The notes: a model not told the origin generated them from the sequence alone. A stretch of DNA of 64,000 nucleotides from Actinoalloteichus caeruleus DSM 43889 (GCF_000429185.2 NZ_AUBJ02000001.1:5704001-5768000); one strand, 5' to 3'. Shown: positions 38,632-50,986, counted from the first letter of the stretch. A program made the numbers and translations.

Positions 38632-39135
38632 GTGTGGAGCACCAGGCCGGAGACACCGGAGGACGGGTCGGCCATCCGCGCCGTCGCCCTCGCGGCCTTC
38701 CCCACCCCCTTCGAGGCGGACCTGGTGGACGCCCTGCGAGCCGACCAGCAGGCGTGGATCGGTGATCTGTCGGTCGTGACAGAGGACCCGGCTGGTGAGG
38801 TCGTCGGCCACGCCCTGTTCACCCGGTGCCGGGTGGGGGACGGGCCGGCACTCGCGCTCGGACCCTGCGCCGTGCTGCCGGACCACCAGGGACGGGGCGC
38901 GGGATCAGCCGCGATCCGGGCCGGGCTCGACCTCGCTCGCAGCCGAGGCGAGAACCTCGTCGTGGTGCTGGGGCACCCCGCCTACTACCCCCGGTTCGGG
39001 TTCACGCCCGCATCGGGTCTCGGTGTTCGCGCTCCCTTCGACGCGCCCGACGACGCCTTCCTGGCGCAGGCGCTCGACCCCGCCCGACCCACCCCGACCG
39101 GTCTCATCCGGTACCCGGCGGCCTTCGGGGTCTAG
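38632..39135 (+). CDS. GNAT N-acetyltransferase, YhbS-like
   Basis: A 167-residue acetyltransferase. LGPCAVLPDHQGRGAGSAAI is the acetyl-CoA loop and VVLGHPAYYPRFGFTPAS is typical of the YhbS group. GTG 38632 has GGAG at good spacing. About 295 bases before it, after rbfA, hold nothing recognisable. It occupies the position of the DHH phosphoesterase gene in related genomes. Confidence 0.85.
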   Translation: MWSTRPETPEDGSAIRAVALAAFPTPFEADLVDALRADQQAWIGDLSVVTEDPAGEVVGHALFTRCRVGDGPALALGPCAVLPDHQGRGAGSAAIRAGLDLARSRGENLVVVLGHPAYYPRFGFTPASGLGVRAPFDAPDDAFLAQALDPARPTPTGLIRYPAAFGV

Positions 39136-39194
39136 GGGTACCGGCGCTGCTCGGGGAAGGCGCGCCGGCCCGTGTTCGTGCCTGGCGGCGCCGC

Positions 39195-39791
39195 TCAGGC
39201 CGGCTCCACCGGGGTGCCGGGTTCGGCCTGGCGGCGGGCCCGGAAGGCCGCGACGTGGGTCCGGTTCGCGCAGCGGGGCGAGCAGAAGCGTTTGCGCCGG
39301 TTGGTGGAGGTGTCGAGGAAGAAGGCGCCGCAGGTCTCGTCCGCGCACCGGCCCCACCGCTCCAGGCCGTGCCGCACGACCCCCTGGGCGAGACCCCACG
39401 CCGCCGCGGCCGCCACCTCCGTGGCCGGCTGCGCGTCCACGTCGGCGACGTGCACGTGCCAGTCCAACCGGGCGGACACCGTTGCGCCCGTCCCCTCGGC
39501 CGAGGTCAACTCGGTGTTGCCCTCGTGCCCGGCGGACAGGCGGGGCCGTGGCGGGTGCGCGCCCAACAGGCCGTTGGTCTCCCGCATCACCGCCGCCGCG
39601 TCGCCCGCGACGACCGCGTCGAGTGCCCTCCGCAGCCGCAGTCGCGTTCCCCGCAGCTCACGCAGATCGTCCGCCGTCACCCGGTCCGCCCACCACGGCT
39701 CGTCGTGCAGCGCGGCGCGCAGGTCGTCGAGCGTGGTCAGGTCGGCGTTGGCGAGCCGGAGCGTGATGTCCAGGTAATCAGTGTTGTCCAT
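39195..39791 (-). CDS. CGNR zinc-finger protein with ABATE domain
   Basis: A 198-residue regulator-like protein. The N-terminal part is the stress-linked ABATE domain; the C-terminal CGNR finger reads RWGRCADETCGAFFLDTS then NRRKRFCSPRCANR, with four Cys for zinc. It is probably a DNA-binding repressor. It is divergent from the MATE pump gene with only 68 bases between, so it may control the pump. Confidence 0.88.
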   Translation of the reverse strand: MDNTDYLDITLRLANADLTTLDDLRAALHDEPWWADRVTADDLRELRGTRLRLRRALDAVVAGDAAAVMRETNGLLGAHPPRPRLSAGHEGNTELTSAEGTGATVSARLDWHVHVADVDAQPATEVAAAAAWGLAQGVVRHGLERWGRCADETCGAFFLDTSTNRRKRFCSPRCANRTHVAAFRARRQAEPGTPVEPA

Positions 39792-39813
39792 GAGGGGTCC
39801 TTACCCGTACAGT
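39784..39813 (+). promoter_or_regulatory. candidate promoter for the MATE pump gene
   Basis: TTGTCC at 39784-39789 and TACAGT at 39808-39813, spacing 18. The -35 overlaps the first codons of the divergent CGNR gene. Confidence 0.4.
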
Positions 39814-39859
39814 GCCGCTGTCAGGGGCACGTCCCAAGTTCACACCTTACGAGGTCCGC

Positions 39860-41170
39860 GTGTCACAGGTCGGAGACCGGGTCAGCCCCGGCAAGCTCGC
39901 GAAGCTGGCGGTGCCGGCGCTGGGGGTTCTCGCCGCCGAGCCGTTGTACCTGCTGGTGGACACCGCCGTCGTGGGTCACCTGGGAGGCGTCCCCCTCGCG
40001 GGGTTGGCCATCGGCGCCATCGTGCTGGCCCAGGTCTCCACGCAGCTCACCTTCCTCTCCTACGGCACCACCGCCAGGGCCTCCCGGCTCTACGGCGCGG
40101 GTCGGCGTGCCGAGGCCGTCGCCGAGGGGGTGCAGGCCACCTGGCTCGCGCTCGCCGTCGGCGCGGTCCTGGTGGTGGTCGGCCAGCTGCTGGCCGTTCC
40201 GATCGCCAACGCCCTCGCCGGCCCGGGGGAGGTCGCCGACGCCGCCGTCGGCTGGTTGCGGATCGCGTTGTTCGGAGCGCCGCTCATCCTGGTGACGATG
40301 GCCGGCAACGGCTGGATGCGGGGTGTGCAGGACACCTTCCGCCCGCTGCGGTACGTGCTCGTGGGCAACGGGATCTCCGCCGTCCTGTGCCCCCTGCTCG
40401 TGCACGGCGCGGGCTGGGGGCTCAACGGCTCCGCCGTGGCGAACGTCGTCGCCCAGACGATCTCCGCCGGGTTCTTCTTCCACGCCCTGGCCAGGGAACG
40501 GGTGCCGTTGCGCCCGGAACCCGCGGTGATGCGCGCCCAGCTCAGGATGGGCCGCGACCTCATCCTGCGCAGCCTCGCCTTCCAGGCCTGCTTCCTCTCG
40601 GCGGCCGCCGTCGCCGCGCGGCACTCCGTGGCGGCCGCCGGCGCCCACCAGATCGTGCTCCAGCTGTGGACCTTCCTCTCGCTGGTCCTCGACTCGCTGG
40701 CCATCGCGGCGCAGGCACTGGTCGGGGCGGCCCTCGGCAGGTCCGACGCCCGGCAGGCCCGGGGAGTGGCCCGCCAGGTCGCGCTCTACGGGTTCGTCTT
40801 CGGCGCGGTGTTGGCCCTCGGTTTCGCGGCGGTGTCCCAGGTCCTGCCCCGTGTGTTCACCCCCGACGCCGCCGTGCTGGCGGAGGTGCCCGGCGCGTGG
40901 TGGTTCTTCGTGGCGCTGCAACCGGTCGCCGGCGTGGTCTTCGCGTTGGACGGGGTCCTGCTCGGCGCGGGGGACGCGGCCTTCCTGCGGACGGCGACGC
41001 TGATCAGCGCCCTCGTCGGGTTCCTGCCCCTGATCTGGACATCCATGGCGATGGGCTGGGGCCTGCGGGGGATCTGGACCGGACTGGCGGCGTTCATGCT
41101 GCTGCGGCTGGCGGCGGTGCTCGGGCGGGTCAGGTCGGGGCGGTGGGCGATCACCGGCGCGACCCGCTGA
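39860..41170 (+). CDS. dinF: MATE family efflux transporter (DinF type)
   Basis: A 436-residue protein with twelve predicted helices. The first reads LAVPALGVLAAEPLYLLVDTAVVGHLG and a repeat of the fold starts near residue 245 (QIVLQLWTFLSLVLDSLAIAAQALVG). GTG 39860 has GAGGT 4 bases upstream. DinF lies downstream of rbfA in mycobacteria too. Substrates are probably cationic toxic compounds exchanged for Na+ or H+. Confidence 0.92.
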   Translation: MSQVGDRVSPGKLAKLAVPALGVLAAEPLYLLVDTAVVGHLGGVPLAGLAIGAIVLAQVSTQLTFLSYGTTARASRLYGAGRRAEAVAEGVQATWLALAVGAVLVVVGQLLAVPIANALAGPGEVADAAVGWLRIALFGAPLILVTMAGNGWMRGVQDTFRPLRYVLVGNGISAVLCPLLVHGAGWGLNGSAVANVVAQTISAGFFFHALARERVPLRPEPAVMRAQLRMGRDLILRSLAFQACFLSAAAVAARHSVAAAGAHQIVLQLWTFLSLVLDSLAIAAQALVGAALGRSDARQARGVARQVALYGFVFGAVLALGFAAVSQVLPRVFTPDAAVLAEVPGAWWFFVALQPVAGVVFALDGVLLGAGDAAFLRTATLISALVGFLPLIWTSMAMGWGLRGIWTGLAAFMLLRLAAVLGRVRSGRWAITGATR

Positions 41171-41246
41171 CACCCGTGCCGGACGCGGCCCGGGTGCCGA
41201 CCCCGGGCCGTGGACCCGACGGCGGGTTAGGGCAGTATGTGCGCCC

Positions 41247-42173
41247 GTGCCAGGCGCGAACCGTTCCTCCCGTTCCCGTGACCGTCGTCCGACCGCCCCC
41301 TCCGGGCTGCTCGTCGTGGACAAGCCCTCCGGCATGACCTCGCACGACGTGGTGGACCGGGCCCGCCGCCTCCTCGGCACCCGCAAGGTCGGCCACGCGG
41401 GAACCCTGGACCCGATGGCCACCGGTGTGCTGATCCTCGGCGTGGAACGCGGGACCAAGCTCCTCGGGCACCTCGCGCTCGACACCAAGGCGTACCTGGC
41501 GACGATCCGGCTGGGAGCCTCGACGACCACCGACGACGCCGAGGGCGAGACCCTCGGCGAAGCGCCCGCGGCCGACGTCGACGAGCAGGCCATCCGCGCG
41601 GGCATCGCCGCGTTGACCGGTGACATCGAGCAGGTGCCCAGCGCCGTCAGCGCGGTGAAGATCGCCGGCCGCCGCGCCTACGAACTGGTCCGCGCGGGGG
41701 AGAAGGTGGAACTGCCGCCGCGACCGGTCACCGTCCACCGCTTCGACCTGCTCGCGGTGCGCCGGCTCGCCGCGACCACCGAGCTCGACGTCCTGGTCGA
41801 GTGCTCCTCCGGCACCTACGTCCGCGCGCTCGCCCGGGACCTGGGGGCGGCCCTCGGCGTCGGCGGCCACCTCGGCGAGCTGCGCCGCACCAGGGTGGGC
41901 CCGTTCGGCATCGTCAGCGCTCGCACCCTGGAGCAGGTGGAGGCGGAACCCGGCCTGTCGATGGGCCTGGACGACGCCGTGGCCACCGCCTTCGCCCGGC
42001 GCGAGGTCAACCAGGCCGAGGCGACGGCGCTGGCGCACGGCCAACGTCTCTCCCCGACCGGGCGGCGGGGTGCCTACGGGGTCTTCGCCCCGGACGGGAA
42101 GGTGGTCGCGCTGGTCACCGAGGAGGGCGGGGTGACCCGGCCGCTGGTGGTGCTGGCCGGCTCCGGCGGCTGA
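41247..42173 (+). CDS. truB: tRNA pseudouridine(55) synthase TruB
   Basis: 308 residues. The conserved GLLVVDKPSGMTSHDVV block opens it, and the catalytic Asp lies in GHAGTLDPMATGVL. A C-terminal PUA-like segment covers about the last 80 residues. It makes Psi55 in the T loop of tRNAs. Confidence 0.95.
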   Translation: MPGANRSSRSRDRRPTAPSGLLVVDKPSGMTSHDVVDRARRLLGTRKVGHAGTLDPMATGVLILGVERGTKLLGHLALDTKAYLATIRLGASTTTDDAEGETLGEAPAADVDEQAIRAGIAALTGDIEQVPSAVSAVKIAGRRAYELVRAGEKVELPPRPVTVHRFDLLAVRRLAATTELDVLVECSSGTYVRALARDLGAALGVGGHLGELRRTRVGPFGIVSARTLEQVEAEPGLSMGLDDAVATAFARREVNQAEATALAHGQRLSPTGRRGAYGVFAPDGKVVALVTEEGGVTRPLVVLAGSGG

Positions 42174-42228
42174 CCAGGCCGGGACCGCCGCCGCCTCCAC
42201 CCGGGGGCGGCGGGGCGGACCGCCGTCG

Positions 42229-42234
42229 TAGTCT
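42229..42234 (+). promoter_or_regulatory. -10 box of a probable leaderless promoter for ribF
   Basis: TAGTCT, 7 bases before the ATG at 42242. Confidence 0.5.
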
Positions 42235-42241
42235 GCGTGTC

Positions 42242-43195
42242 ATGCAACGCTGGCGTGGCTTGGAATCACTCCCTGGCAACTGGGGTCGCTGCGTGGTGAC
42301 CATCGGGATCTTCGATGGTGTGCACCGGGGCCACCAGCGACTCATCGGCACCGCTGTGGAACAGGCCAGGAAGCAGGGCATCCCCAGCGTCGTCATGACC
42401 TTCGACCCGCACCCCGCCGAGGTCGTCCGCCCTGGCAGTCATCCGGCGCAACTCACCAGCCTGCGACGCCGCGCGGAACTCGTGCAGGAGCTGGGGGTCG
42501 ACGTCTTCTGCGTGATCCCCTTCACGCAGGAGCTCGCGCGGATGCCCGCTGACGAGTTCGTCCACGGGCTGCTCGTCGACCAGCTGCACGTCGCCACCGT
42601 GGTGGTGGGCGAGAACTTCACCTTCGGCCACCGCGCCGCCGGGGACGTCGCCCTGCTCAACCGCCTGGGCCGCCGGTTCGGCTTCACCACCGAGGGCACC
42701 GAACTCCTGTCCACGGAGCGGGTGACCTTCTCCTCGACCTACGTCAGGTCCTGCGTCGCGGCGGGCGACGTGGGCGAGGCCGCGGCGGCGCTGGGCCGCC
42801 CCCACCGACTGGAGGGAGTGGTGATCCGGGGTGAGGGCCGGGGCCGTGACCTCGGTTTCCCGACCGCGAACCTGTCCACCGCCCCGCACGCGGCGGTCCC
42901 AGCCGACGGGGTCTACGCCTGCCTGTTCGGCCACCGCAAGCGCACCGAACCGCACCCGGCCCGGGTCCGCCCCGCCGCGGTCTCGGTCGGTACCAATCCG
43001 ACGTTCTCCGGTTCGGAGCGCCGGGTCGAGGCCTTCGTGCTGGACGCCGACGAGGACTTCTACGGCGAGCACGTGGAACTCGACTTCGTCGAACGGTTGC
43101 GGGACATGGAGCGGTACGACTCGGTGGACGCGCTCGTCGAGCAGATGGAGCGGGACGTGGTCCGGACCCGGGAGCTGGTCGGCGACGGGCGCTGA
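42242..43195 (+). CDS. ribF: bifunctional riboflavin kinase / FAD synthetase
   Basis: 317 residues. The N-terminal adenylyltransferase has TIGIFDGVHRGHQRLIG and VVVGENFTFGHRAAGD; the C-terminal kinase has GRGRDLGFPTANL and the TNPTF motif. It converts riboflavin to FMN and FAD. It follows truB as in mycobacteria and Streptomyces. Confidence 0.95.
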   Translation: MQRWRGLESLPGNWGRCVVTIGIFDGVHRGHQRLIGTAVEQARKQGIPSVVMTFDPHPAEVVRPGSHPAQLTSLRRRAELVQELGVDVFCVIPFTQELARMPADEFVHGLLVDQLHVATVVVGENFTFGHRAAGDVALLNRLGRRFGFTTEGTELLSTERVTFSSTYVRSCVAAGDVGEAAAALGRPHRLEGVVIRGEGRGRDLGFPTANLSTAPHAAVPADGVYACLFGHRKRTEPHPARVRPAAVSVGTNPTFSGSERRVEAFVLDADEDFYGEHVELDFVERLRDMERYDSVDALVEQMERDVVRTRELVGDGR

Positions 43196-43362
43196 CCGTC
43201 CGCGCTCCTCGTGTCGACCGCCCACCTGGGCCGATGGCGCCGGGTGCGGGGGAGGTGACGTGGCCCCAACCTGTCGGTTGCCCACCTCGAGGCGGAACTG
43301 ACCTGGCAGGATACGTCTGGGTGGCCAGCCTGACGACGATGACACGGCCAGGGAGCGGGAAC

Positions 43363-43839
43363 GTGGAGGAGCAGCAGATTGTCCAGCGCAACCTCGCGCT
43401 GCAACGCGAGTGGTACGGGGAACCACTCGGCGACCGCGTGCGACGGCTCGTCGTCGCCTACAGCATCTCCCAGGCCCAGCTGGCCGACGTCCTCGGCATC
43501 AGCGCGCCGATGTTGAGCCAGGTGATGAGCGGCCGGCGGGCGAAGATCGGCAACCCCGCCGTGCTGGCCAGGTTGGTCATGTTGGAGCGGAAGGTCCTCA
43601 CCCCCGACGTCTCCACCGGCGAACGGGAGGCCCTGCAACGGGCGCTCGACGAGGTGCGCGCGTCCCGACCCACCGTGGGGCGGGGCTCGCTGCCCGTCGA
43701 CGACGGCACCGGCGAGCAGGTCACGTTGACCTTCCTGGCGAAGACGGCCTCGTTCGACGAACTGGTCGGCGCGGCCGAGCTGATCGAGGAGAAGTACCCG
43801 AAGCTGGCCCGGCTGCTGCGCTACGCGGCCAGGGAGTGA
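43363..43839 (+). CDS. XRE-like helix-turn-helix regulator
   Basis: A 158-residue protein. The DNA-binding part is residues 24-62: SISQAQLADVLGISAPMLSQ followed by VMSGRRAKIGNP. The C-terminal half has a helical domain ending KYPKLARLLRYAARE. GTG start has GGGAG upstream. It is followed after 9 bases by thpR, so the two may be one unit. Confidence 0.83.
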   Translation: MEEQQIVQRNLALQREWYGEPLGDRVRRLVVAYSISQAQLADVLGISAPMLSQVMSGRRAKIGNPAVLARLVMLERKVLTPDVSTGEREALQRALDEVRASRPTVGRGSLPVDDGTGEQVTLTFLAKTASFDELVGAAELIEEKYPKLARLLRYAARE

Positions 43840-43848
43840 CGGGGTCCC

Positions 43849-44388
43849 GTGCGGCTGTTCACCGCGTTGTGGCCACCCGACGACGTGGTTCGTGATCTCG
43901 CGGCCGCCCTCCGCCCCGGCGAGCAGGCGGTCGTCCCCGCCCCGGCTCGTCCGGTGCCGGAACGGGAGTGGCACGTCACCCTCGGCTTCCACGGTGAGGT
44001 GACCGACCCGGCCAGGCTGGCGGCGGGACTGCGGGCCGCGCTCGGCGGTCGTCGCGCCCCCACGGTGCGGATCGCCGGTGCCGGGGTCTTCCCCGGCGTG
44101 CTCTGGGCCGGGGTCGAGGGCGCGGGCCCAGAGGACGAGGCGGCGTTGTCGGCCCTCGTGGCCGCCGTCGGGGAGTCCGACCCCGGGGAGTACCGGCCGC
44201 ACGTCACCCTCGCCCGGTGGCCCCGGCGCGCGACCCCCGACCTGGCAGCGCTGACGGCGCTGACGTCGTACGCCGGCCGGTGGTGGACCCCCGAGGAGGT
44301 CCTGGTCGTGCGCAGCGACGCTCGGGAGCGTCCCCGCTACTCCGCCTACCAGCGGATCGCCCTGGGCCCTCCTCCGGGGGCGCCGTGA
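43849..44388 (+). CDS. thpR: RNA 2',3'-cyclic phosphodiesterase (2H phosphoesterase, LigT/ThpR)
   Basis: 179 residues with the two catalytic HxT motifs, HVTLGF (about 43) and HVTLAR (about 118), and the opening MRLFTALWPPDDV. It hydrolyses 2',3'-cyclic phosphate ends of RNA. Confidence 0.9.
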   Translation: MRLFTALWPPDDVVRDLAAALRPGEQAVVPAPARPVPEREWHVTLGFHGEVTDPARLAAGLRAALGGRRAPTVRIAGAGVFPGVLWAGVEGAGPEDEAALSALVAAVGESDPGEYRPHVTLARWPRRATPDLAALTALTSYAGRWWTPEEVLVVRSDARERPRYSAYQRIALGPPPGAP

Positions 44389-44704
44389 GCGCCCTCCCGG
44401 GGCAGCGGGGACCGACGGGCGTCGTGACCAGCGGAGGGGGATGCGTCCGCGTGCCAGAACGTACGTTCTGACGTGGGGAGTGCTATCGTGACGGCCGGGT
44501 CCGGCTGCGTTCCGTGGCGGCCGTGACCGTCTTACCCCGGCGTGGCTTTGCGCGACCAGGCGCATGACCTGCATGAGGAGCCGACGGGAACCAGCGGGAA
44601 CAGGGCGGATGGCCGTGCCGACGACGTCGGTGTGTCCTCCGTCCGGGCTGGGGTCGTCGTCACCGTGTCCAGGGGCCGCACGGAAATCTGTGAGGAGATG
44701 ACAC
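44389..44704. promoter_or_regulatory. rpsO upstream region with a perfect 16-base palindrome
   Basis: No gene. CAGAACGTACGTTCTG at 44455-44470 is a perfect palindrome. Its GAAC-N4-GTTC core fits the Gram-positive LexA box pattern, though the flanks are not the usual C/G. A -10-like TATCGT follows at 44484-44489. It is about 235 bases before rpsO. Confidence 0.4.
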
Positions 44705-44974
44705 GTGGCACTGTCCACCGACGAGAAGAAGCAGGTCCTCGGCGAGTACGGCCTGCACGACAGCGACACCGGGTCCCCCGAGGCCCAGGTCGCGATGCTG
44801 ACCAAGCGCATCACGGGCCTGACGGAGCACCTGAAGACCCACAAGCACGACCACCACTCCCGTCGTGGTCTGCTGCTGCTGGTCGGCCGCCGCCGCCGGC
44901 TGCTCAACTACCTGACGAAGGTGGACATCGAGCGCTACCGGTCCCTGATCAGTAGGCTCGGACTGCGTCGATGA
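44705..44974 (+). CDS. rpsO: 30S ribosomal protein S15
   Basis: 89 residues, full length, with [19 protein letters not shown] and [15 protein letters not shown]. It binds the central domain of 16S rRNA. It precedes pnp as in most bacteria. GTG start with GAGGAG upstream. Confidence 0.97.
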   Translation: MALSTDEKKQVLGEYGLHDSDTGSPEAQVAMLTKRITGLTEHLKTHKHDHHSRRGLLLLVGRRRRLLNYLTKVDIERYRSLISRLGLRR

Positions 44975-44981
44975 CGCCAGG

Positions 44982-45018
44982 CCGAGGGGGAGCAGCCGAG
45001 TCGGCTGCTCCCCCTCGG
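44982..45018 (+). terminator. strong hairpin between rpsO and pnp
   Basis: CCGAGGGGGAGCAGCCGA (44982-44999) and its complement (45001-45018) form a stem of about 15-18 bp. In other bacteria this intergenic site is a terminator with read-through and an RNase III target that links S15 and PNPase expression. Confidence 0.75.
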
Positions 45019-45219
45019 CACATAGAACGACACCGGCCGGGTCCCCCCGGGCGGAGACAACCACAGAGCGAACGCGCCGAACCGACCACGGGGAGACCTG
45101 TCCGCCGGTCCTCGGTAGTGGCTTTCGGGCAGCTCGGCCCGGGAGCTTCGATCGAAGACCGGCCTCGAGTGGACCGCGACCCCTGGTGGCGTCGGACGCG
45201 TCGCAGATGAGGAGAACCT

Positions 45220-47445
45220 GTGACGGACAACGACTTCACCGAAGTCACCGCGACGATCGACAACGGGAAGTTCGGCACCAGGACGGTGCGCTTCGAGACG
45301 GGCCGGCTCGCCAAGCAGGCCGCCGGCAGCGTCGCCGCCTTCCTGGACGACGAGACGATGCTGCTGTCGGCGACCACCGCCTCGAAGCAGCCGAAGGAGC
45401 ACTTCGACTTCTTCCCGCTCACCGTCGACGTCGAGGAGCGGATGTACGCGGCCGGGCGGATCCCCGGTTCGTTCTTCCGCCGGGAGGGCCGTCCCTCCAC
45501 CGACGCGATCCTGACCTGCCGGCTCATCGACCGGCCGCTGCGGCCCTCCTTCGTCGACGGGCTGCGCAACGAGGTCCAGGTCGTCGTCACCGTGATGAGC
45601 CTGAACCCGGGCGACCTGTACGACGTGCTGGCCATCAACGCCGCCTCGGCGTCGACCCAGCTCTCCGGTCTGCCCTTCTCCGGCCCGATCGGCGGCGTGC
45701 GCGTCGCCCTCATCCAGGGCCAGTGGGTGGCGTTCCCGACCCACGAGCAGCTCCAGGACGCCGTCTTCGACATGGTCGTCGCCGGCCGGATCGTCGGTGA
45801 CGACGTCGCGATCATGATGGTCGAGGCCGAGGCCACCGAGCGCACGATCGAGCTGGTCGGCGAGGGCGCCCCCTCCCCGACCGAGGAGGTCGTCGCCCAG
45901 GGCCTGGAGGCCGCCAAGCCCTTCATCCGGGTGCTGTGCGAGGCCCAGCAGTCGCTGGCCGACTCCTCGGGCAAGGAGCGCCTGGAGTTCCCGGTGTTCC
46001 CGGCCTACGAGCAGGACGCCTACGAGGCCGTCGAGCGGGTCGCCTCGGCCGACCTGGCGCAGGCGCTGACCATCTCGGGCAAGCTGGAGCGCGAGGACCG
46101 CATCAGCGAGGTCAAGCAGGCCGCGGTCGAGAAGGTCGGCGTCGGTGAGGGCGAGGCCTTCGCCGGTCGGGAGAAGGAGATCTCGGCCGCGTTCCGCTCC
46201 CTGACCAAGCAGCTGGTCCGGCAGCGGGTGCTGCGGGACCGGGTCCGCATCGACGGCCGTGGCCTGGCCGACATCCGGAGCCTCGGCGCCGAGGTGTCGG
46301 TGATCCCCCGGGCGCACGGCTCCGCGCTGTTCGAGCGGGGTGAGACGCAGATCCTGGGCGTCACCACGCTGAACATGCTCCGCCTCGAGCAGACGCTGGA
46401 CACGCTGGCGCCCGAGACCACCAAGCGGTACATGCACCACTACAACTTCCCGCCCTACTCCACCGGTGAGACCGGTCGGGTCGGTTCGCCGAAGCGGCGG
46501 GAGATCGGCCACGGCGCGCTCGCCGAGCGCGCCCTGGTGCCGGTGCTGCCCACCCGCGAGGAGTTCCCGTACGCGGTCCGGCAGGTGTCGGAGGCGCTCG
46601 GCTCCAACGGGTCCACCTCGATGGGTTCGGTCTGCGCGTCGACGCTGTCCCTGCTCAACGCCGGTGTTCCGCTGAAGGCCCCGGTGGCCGGCATCGCGAT
46701 GGGTCTGGTGTCCGACGAGGTCGACGGGGAGACCCGTTACGTCGCGATGACCGACATCCTCGGTGCCGAGGACGCCTACGGCGACATGGACTTCAAGGTC
46801 GCCGGCACGAAGGACTTCGTGACCGCCCTCCAGCTGGACACCAAGCTCGACGGCATCCCCTCGGAGGTGCTGGCCCAGGCGCTCCGGCAGGCCTACGACG
46901 CCAGGGTGACCATCCTCGAGGTGATCACCGAGGCGATCGACCGGCCCGACGAGATGAGCCCCTACGCCCCGCGCGTCACCAGCATCAAGATCCCGGTGGA
47001 CAAGATCGGTGAGGTCATCGGCCCGAAGGGCAAGATGATCAACTCGATCACCGAGGAGACCGGCGCCGACATCTCCATCGAGGACGACGGCACGATCTAC
47101 GTCGGCGCGGGCGACGGCCCGTCCGCGGACGCGGCGATCGACAAGATCAACGCGATCGCGAACCCGCAGCTGCCGAAGGTCGGTGAGCGTTTCCTCGGGA
47201 CCGTCGTCAAGACGGCCGCCTTCGGGGCCTTCGTCTCGCTGGTGCCCGGCAAGGACGGCCTGATCCACATCTCCAAGCTCGGCAACGGCAAGCGGATCGG
47301 CAAGGTCGAGGACGTGGCCAAGGTCGGCGACAAGCTCCGCGTGGAGATCGCCGACATCGACAGCCGCGGCAAGATCAGCCTGGTCCTCGTGTCCGACGAG
47401 GAGCAGGCGAGCAGCGAGCCCGCCGAGGCGCCCGCCGACAAGTGA
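45220..47445 (+). CDS. pnp: polynucleotide phosphorylase
   Basis: 741 residues with two RNase PH domains (the second starts about residue 345, with ILGVTTLNM and the phosphate-site [14 protein letters not shown]), a KH domain ([14 protein letters not shown]) and an S1 domain ([19 protein letters not shown]). It degrades RNA 3' to 5' by phosphorolysis. GTG follows GAGGAG. A 34-base perfect palindrome follows the stop. Confidence 0.96.
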   Translation: MTDNDFTEVTATIDNGKFGTRTVRFETGRLAKQAAGSVAAFLDDETMLLSATTASKQPKEHFDFFPLTVDVEERMYAAGRIPGSFFRREGRPSTDAILTCRLIDRPLRPSFVDGLRNEVQVVVTVMSLNPGDLYDVLAINAASASTQLSGLPFSGPIGGVRVALIQGQWVAFPTHEQLQDAVFDMVVAGRIVGDDVAIMMVEAEATERTIELVGEGAPSPTEEVVAQGLEAAKPFIRVLCEAQQSLADSSGKERLEFPVFPAYEQDAYEAVERVASADLAQALTISGKLEREDRISEVKQAAVEKVGVGEGEAFAGREKEISAAFRSLTKQLVRQRVLRDRVRIDGRGLADIRSLGAEVSVIPRAHGSALFERGETQILGVTTLNMLRLEQTLDTLAPETTKRYMHHYNFPPYSTGETGRVGSPKRREIGHGALAERALVPVLPTREEFPYAVRQVSEALGSNGSTSMGSVCASTLSLLNAGVPLKAPVAGIAMGLVSDEVDGETRYVAMTDILGAEDAYGDMDFKVAGTKDFVTALQLDTKLDGIPSEVLAQALRQAYDARVTILEVITEAIDRPDEMSPYAPRVTSIKIPVDKIGEVIGPKGKMINSITEETGADISIEDDGTIYVGAGDGPSADAAIDKINAIANPQLPKVGERFLGTVVKTAAFGAFVSLVPGKDGLIHISKLGNGKRIGKVEDVAKVGDKLRVEIADIDSRGKISLVLVSDEEQASSEPAEAPADK

Positions 47446-47460
47446 CGACGTGGCACACCC

Positions 47461-47494
47461 TGACCGCGGGCGCCTCCGGAGGCGCCCGCGGTCA
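47461..47494 (+). terminator. pnp terminator, 34-base perfect palindrome
   Basis: Bases 47461-47477 are the exact complement of 47478-47494, centred on TCCGGA. It lies 16 bases after the pnp stop. Confidence 0.75.
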
Positions 47495-47518
47495 CCTGTC
47501 TGGCGTGGAGTCCCGGTG

Positions 47519-50084
<2,566 letters not shown>

Positions 50085-50090
50085 GGGCGC

Positions 50091-50696
50091 TCACCTCGGG
50101 TCGGCGTCCGACGGGACGCCACCGGCCCCGCCGCCCCGCTCGACGAGCGGGATGTCCAACGGGCCGGTGAGCCGCACCTCCCGGAAGGGGCGACCACCCG
50201 CGTCGAGGGTGCGGGCCGTGCCGTCCGGTTCCCAACCGGCCTTCCGGTAGAAGGACTCCGACGCGGTGTCGGACTGGGGGAGCCAGGTCACCCCCCGCTC
50301 CGCCCCCTCGCCGCGGAGGGCCTCGCCCGCGGCGGCCAGCAGCCGTCCCGCGTGCCCTCGCCGCCCCCAACGGGGTTCCACGAGGAGCACGCTGACCAGC
50401 CCCACCCGGTCGGAGTCCTCGGGCAGGGCGCCGTCGGCGGAGGCGACGGCCTCGGCCGGCGCGGGCCCGGCGGCGCAGAACCCGACCGTCCACTCGCCCT
50501 CGGTGGCGACGAACACCCGGGCCGTCGGCTGGGCCAGCGCCTCCCGCCACGCCTCCTCGGCGTCCGGGGTGTCCAGGGTGGCCAGCACCTCGGGCGGCAG
50601 CAGGTCCGCGTAGGCGGCCTGCCAGGTGACCCGCTGGATCCTCGTGATCTCACGGGCGTCCGCGGTCACGGCTGGTCGAACATCGGCTACGGCCAT
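50091..50696 (-). CDS. GNAT N-acetyltransferase
   Basis: 201 residues. The fold opens with VRPAVTADAREITRIQRVTW; the cofactor loop is EPRWGRRGHAGRLL and a later segment reads SESFYRKAGWEPDG. Substrate unknown. ATG at 50696 is supported by the promoter box 7 bases upstream. Convergent with the dapB operon. Confidence 0.87.
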   Translation of the reverse strand: MAVADVRPAVTADAREITRIQRVTWQAAYADLLPPEVLATLDTPDAEEAWREALAQPTARVFVATEGEWTVGFCAAGPAPAEAVASADGALPEDSDRVGLVSVLLVEPRWGRRGHAGRLLAAAGEALRGEGAERGVTWLPQSDTASESFYRKAGWEPDGTARTLDAGGRPFREVRLTGPLDIPLVERGGGAGGVPSDADPR

Positions 50697-50703
50697 GCGC
50701 ACC

Positions 50704-50709
50704 AACGTA
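50704..50709 (-). promoter_or_regulatory. -10 box of a probable leaderless promoter
   Basis: TACGTT on the minus strand, 7 bases before the ATG at 50696. Confidence 0.45.
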
Positions 50710-50986
50710 TCCCGCGCCGCCCGGACGAGTGGCCCCCGGGCGGGGCCGTCGCGGCGCCACCCCGACGGGTCGGGGTTCTCGGCCGGGCGCGGCACGGGGG
50801 CGAGGTCCCCGAGCGCGGAAAGGGCGGGGTGGTGCGACGCCGGCGCGCGGGCCGGGCCGAGGAGTTCCACGGGGCTGGGACCCGGCGGACCCTGTCGCCC
50901 GTCCCCGGCCAGAGGGCGTGGGAGAAGGCGCCAGCCGGTGGGCCGCCTCCGTGGTTGTCGGTCCCCCGTGACAGCATCCCCGGACT

